From Crotophaga sulcirostris (Eukaryota; Chordata; Aves; Cuculiformes; Crotophagidae): a stretch of 64,000 nt of DNA. A program made the position numbers and the translations under genes. The notes under the pieces were generated by a model. It was given only the letters and a program-made list of their open reading frames with translations. It ran no database searches and was not told where the DNA came from. The stretch is from the NCBI GenBank assembly GCA_013397455.1, contig VYZB01000171.1, positions 858,255 to 922,254 of the forward strand. The letters are read 5' to 3'. Of the stretch, positions 62,201 to 64,000 are shown piece by piece. Within the stretch, counting starts at the first letter, position 1, and each line of letters begins with the position of its first letter.

Positions 62201-64000
62201 ACCAGGGTGCTCTGGGAGGAACCTTTTCTTGAGACTCCCTTTTGGAGGATAAGACTTTAAATGGAATGGTTAATCTTTGCTTGGGCTTTTATGAGGTGTG
62301 TTTGCCTGGCCAACTGACTGCATGTCTTCCCTGTGTTTGTTATTTTAAAACAGGAAGATCTACCTCTGGTTAGCTATATTGGCTACTCCCCACCTGTAGA
62401 GTGTGCTAATAAGAAAGATGTTTGTGATTTCTATGGAAAGACTGCCTATAGCATAGTAAAGACTTAAACTGAAGTATGATTAACAAGTGAACCTGTGGCT
62501 CCTTTTTAGCAACACAAGGCAGACTGAGAAAAGATAGTGCTTTTATAAAGATACTGAGGTGGTCTTCCTTGATGAGATTCCTGAGCCTGCCGCACAAAGG
62601 TCATACATCTCATAAAAGGTAGGCAAATGGGGTTCTGCTCTCAATCTGTCAGTAAGTGCAGCTCAGAGAGAATTCTTCTTCAGGGTGTGAGAAGGCAGCA
62701 TTCTCCTTCCTGCTAACTCAGCTCTTGGCTTGGAGGCAAAATAAATTAATTCAGAGGTACGTGCTTAGGAAGATGTGACAGAAGCTTAAAAGCACAGGAA
62801 TGCAAAAATTCAGCTGACAAGAGCGTAATTGGACCACTGGGATTTTTTTTCACTGTTTTTATTAAATTTGATTTTTTTATTAATATTATTATTCCCATCC
62901 AGTGCTCATGAGACAAGGGACAAACCTGATCTCTGAACCCTAGATGTGATAGTTTTCTTGTGGTTTATTCATATAACACTATGTCAGAATGTTGTCTTTC
63001 TCCTTATGAAGTAAGAGTTTAAAAATAGCAAATGCCCCTTCGGGCACAAAAAGAGGCATGTTGAGGAAGAGGAGACCTCTCCATTAATAGCTCACATTAG
63101 GCTCCTCCAACTATCTTGCTTTGACATGCCCTCTGCACCCAAAGGCTTGTGGCTGCAAAAAGCCCTCCTTCCGTGCCAGAGAGTGAGTGGTAGAAAGGAC
63201 CATGATCCAGATTTCAACTTTTCTTTGTGGGAATTAATTTAGTAAACTCAATATATCCCTAGAAGCAGTCTTTTTATTGCCTGCAGTTTTCCTTCAATTA
63301 GTATCCATGGGTCTAGATGACTAAATCTGATAATTTTGGGAAAGCAAAGAACTAATTTTGTTGGCTCGAAAACACCCAAAACTGAAGGGAGAGGCAGGCC
63401 CGAAGTAGTGGGTGGCAGGGAGGTGGAACTGTCATTGCTTGTTTCATGGCTCCCATGTGCACGTTGTCTTCCTGATTGCTGCACCCCAAGGACCCTTCAC
63501 CCCACAGCCCAGGGGGTTGCCTTGTTATGCTGGCAGGATCTCCACAGTTTGCAACAAAATTGAGATTCTGGGGCTAGCTCCCAACTTTTGTCATGTCAGT
63601 AGGTAAATCTGACCTTGTCTGAGTCTGAATCACACAGAAACGGATTCAAGGCTAGAGGAAAGCAGAGTGGAGAGTAGATTTGCCTGTGAGCAGGCAGCAC
63701 ACACAGCTGTCCTGTCCCTGCTCACAGATGAGGCCATTGGACCTGCGCCTTGGTGAACCTCCTACTTGGGCCATGACCCATCAGGGGCTGTCGTAGCCAC
63801 ATGTGACAAGGATGGATGAAATTTAATGCCAAGGCTGGGGAACTCAGAATTATTATTGCTTCCTCGAGCTCTGCCAGGGAAATATTATTTATTTTTCAGG
63901 GCTGCATATTTTAAGCCCAGGGAGATCTCTCTTCCTTCGTGCCTCAGGGTTGGATGTTATCAGACCAGATGCTTCAAAAGTACAATCTTTTCATTGCAGT

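Larger units (their letters stand above)
53600..64000. other. DCN intron 2 / 5' region with no identified exon
   Basis: Apart from a CR1 tail (58061-58159) and a gap (59217-59296) I find no exon here. The segment 53900-55450 is richer in GC than its surroundings and has several long but unconvincing minus-strand open frames. DCN exon 2 should be on the minus strand upstream of 49306, but nothing here encodes the N-terminal cysteine cluster or a decorin signal peptide. Confidence 0.55.

Noticed and set aside
1..64000. CRISPR arrays, tRNA or rRNA genes, bacterial operons
   Set aside because: Vertebrate nuclear sequence; no spaced identical repeats and no cloverleaf or rRNA motifs seen.

Overview
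The window is avian genomic DNA. CR1 LINE fragments are scattered through it, and a bird-type endogenous retrovirus LTR with a Lys-type primer-binding site is present. The two genes I can name are the small leucine-rich proteoglycan genes lumican (LUM) and decorin (DCN). Both lie on the minus strand in the vertebrate order (LUM at low coordinates, DCN upstream of it). KERA and EPYC would be expected to the left of base 1. Two assembly gaps are present (29312-29968 and 59217-59296).

Layout: 1-1592 is intergenic. LUM occupies about 1593-13408: 3'UTR, coding exon 3 at 2329-2483, coding exon 2 at 9481-10357, non-coding exon 1 near 13369. The LUM to DCN interval (13.4-31.8 kb) holds an endogenous retrovirus (about 20690-22312) and several CR1 pieces. 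DCN exons 8 to 3 run from 31933 to 49306. Every internal exon is bounded by good splice sites, and the lengths 139, 94, 114, 214 and 113 nt are those I recall for the mammalian gene. DCN exon 2 (start codon, signal peptide, glycosaminoglycan site) and exon 1 were not found by reading, and probably lie beyond base 64000 or in the 59.2 kb gap. From 49.3 kb to the end the sequence is DCN intron 2 as far as minus-strand genes are concerned.

The main discovery candidate is on the plus strand. It is a chain of putative protein-coding exons running antisense through the whole LUM-DCN locus, from at least 7.5 kb to a stop codon at 52662-52664. The best-supported block is 17834-17971, 19557-19648, 19873-20121, 22423-22535 and 23026-23207, where five successive open exons join without any frame conflict. 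Two further phase-matched pairs are 31612-31757 with 34006-34086, and 47669-47796 with 52489-52664. I do not recognise the protein. The N-terminal part looks helical (possibly ARM/HEAT-like), the middle is polar, and the C-terminus is acidic. Two exons carry an in-frame stop that a single C-to-T change would explain, so the locus may be a decaying or pseudogenised gene in this bird. Everything about this gene is inference from reading splice sites and frames, with no transcript or homology support.
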